DNA of 64,000 nt from Steroidobacter agaridevorans. GTDB lineage: Bacteria; Pseudomonadota; Gammaproteobacteria; Steroidobacterales; Steroidobacteraceae. The DNA is taken from assembly GCF_009932555.1 (NCBI RefSeq), contig NZ_BLJO01000006.1, forward strand, positions 10,668 through 74,667, given 5' to 3'. Numbering within the stretch: the stretch's first letter is position 1; every line of letters starts with the position of its first letter. Made by a program: the position numbers and the translations under genes. The notes beneath the pieces were generated by a model. That model saw nothing but the letters and a program-made list of their open reading frames with translations, was not told where the DNA came from and searched no databases. This document shows, in pieces, positions 63,549-64,000 of the stretch.

Positions 63549-64000
63549 TTACTTCCGGCGCAGCCACATCTCGGCGACCAGCCAGTTCAACACCCAACTG
63601 CTCCACGCCACGATGGGGAACGCAACATCGAAGTTCAACCCGCCCAGCTGCAGCAAGCCGAGCTCGAGGCGCAAAGTCACCGCGGCGAATGTGAGCGAAT
63701 AATTGCGGATCATCCAGCGTCGATGCGCCACGAAATCCCGGCGGCGAGCAGACCCATAGGCCTGCGCTCCGGTGTACAACCAGAACACCGCGAGAATGCC
63801 GAAGCCGATGACCCCAGGATTGCCGCCAACACTCGTCGGCGCAAAGTATAGCCCGCCCAGCGCGCCGCTCAGCACCGCCAGCAGATACATACGACCCGTC
63901 CAAACGTGGACACGCGGCCAGCGTACCCGTACGCGGCTCAAGAACTGCCACGGCCCGAGCACGACGGCAATCGCTCCGCCGAGCGTATGCATCCAGCCAG
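63549..64000 (-). CDS. DUF2306-like membrane protein, 5' end outside the window
   Basis: At least 150 residues with three to four membrane helices (TLGGAIAVVLGPWQFL, GRMYLLAVLSGALGGLYFAP, VIGFGILAVFWLYTGAQA, NYSLTFAAVTLRLELGLLQL). The segment FVAHRRWMIRNYSLTFAA is typical of DUF2306 predicted membrane proteins. The frame is still open at base 64000, and the family usually has another N-terminal helix, so the start lies outside the window. The stop is 12 bases upstream of yggX on the same strand. Function unknown. Confidence 0.78.
   Translation of the reverse strand, partial: GWMHTLGGAIAVVLGPWQFLSRVRVRWPRVHVWTGRMYLLAVLSGALGGLYFAPTSVGGNPGVIGFGILAVFWLYTGAQAYGSARRRDFVAHRRWMIRNYSLTFAAVTLRLELGLLQLGGLNFDVAFPIVAWSSWVLNWLVAEMWLRRK

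Overview
The window is GC-rich, densely coded Gram-negative DNA. It looks like a gammaproteobacterial chromosome, probably Xanthomonadales/Nevskiales-like (Steroidobacteraceae is my best guess, by inference). The reasons are a YggX-type Fe(II)-trafficking protein, RmuC, a bifunctional PutA with an Lrp-type regulator, two large TonB-dependent receptors, and a receptor + SapC + cupin + tryptophan-halogenase module of the kind found in Caulobacter/Xanthomonas-like carbohydrate scavengers. I see no phage, insertion sequence or CRISPR array.

Layout. (1) 1-13.6 kb: a secreted beta-propeller protein, then a sugar locus. A minus-strand set (sugar porter, LacI regulator, GH1 beta-glucosidase) diverges from a plus-strand set (987-aa TonB receptor, tryptophan-halogenase-like protein, SapC protein, cupin-8 protein, second halogenase). 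A perfect 14-bp LacI-type palindrome lies between the two sets. (2) 13.6-27.8 kb: nine minus-strand genes in close succession: CitE-like lyase, beta-propeller/Na-solute-symporter fusion, LysR regulator, TonB receptor, exported serine hydrolase, ribokinase, a TIM-barrel/SUMF1 fusion, GH127-type arabinofuranosidase and a family III CoA-transferase. Together they suggest uptake of an acylated pentofuranoside, its hydrolysis, sugar phosphorylation, and CoA activation and cleavage of the acyl acid. (3) 27.9-33.8 kb: a compact plus-strand block of animal-type heme peroxidase, an unrecognised 181-aa protein, an exported TPR-CHAT (caspase-like) protein, an ECF-like sigma factor and a one-TM anti-sigma-like protein. 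This is the best candidate for an undescribed system. (4) 33.8-44.2 kb: Lrp regulator/PutA, a small lipoprotein, RmuC plus a WYL regulator, an M23 peptidase-like protein with a replaced metal ligand, a BON protein and a Tat-exported PhoD phosphatase. (5) 44.2-46.2 kb: a type IV (AbiEi/AbiEii-like) toxin-antitoxin pair with two matching 17-bp palindromes upstream. (6) 46.3-52.1 kb: divergent GH28 and NPCBM-GH27 glycosidases, with an S9 dipeptidyl-peptidase downstream of GH27 and a 17-bp palindrome at the GH27 start. (7) 52.1-64 kb: tRNA-Phe, egtB-egtD (ergothioneine), otsB, a YbdK-type carboxylate-amine ligase, acetate kinase, an M20 amidohydrolase, a BarA-like hybrid histidine kinase, YggX and a DUF2306 membrane protein cut by the window end.

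The overall picture is a plant-polysaccharide or glycoside scavenger with several regulated uptake/degradation loci, plus stress-response genes (ergothioneine, YggX, CHAT/sigma). Family names come from motif recognition by eye; no database search was possible.
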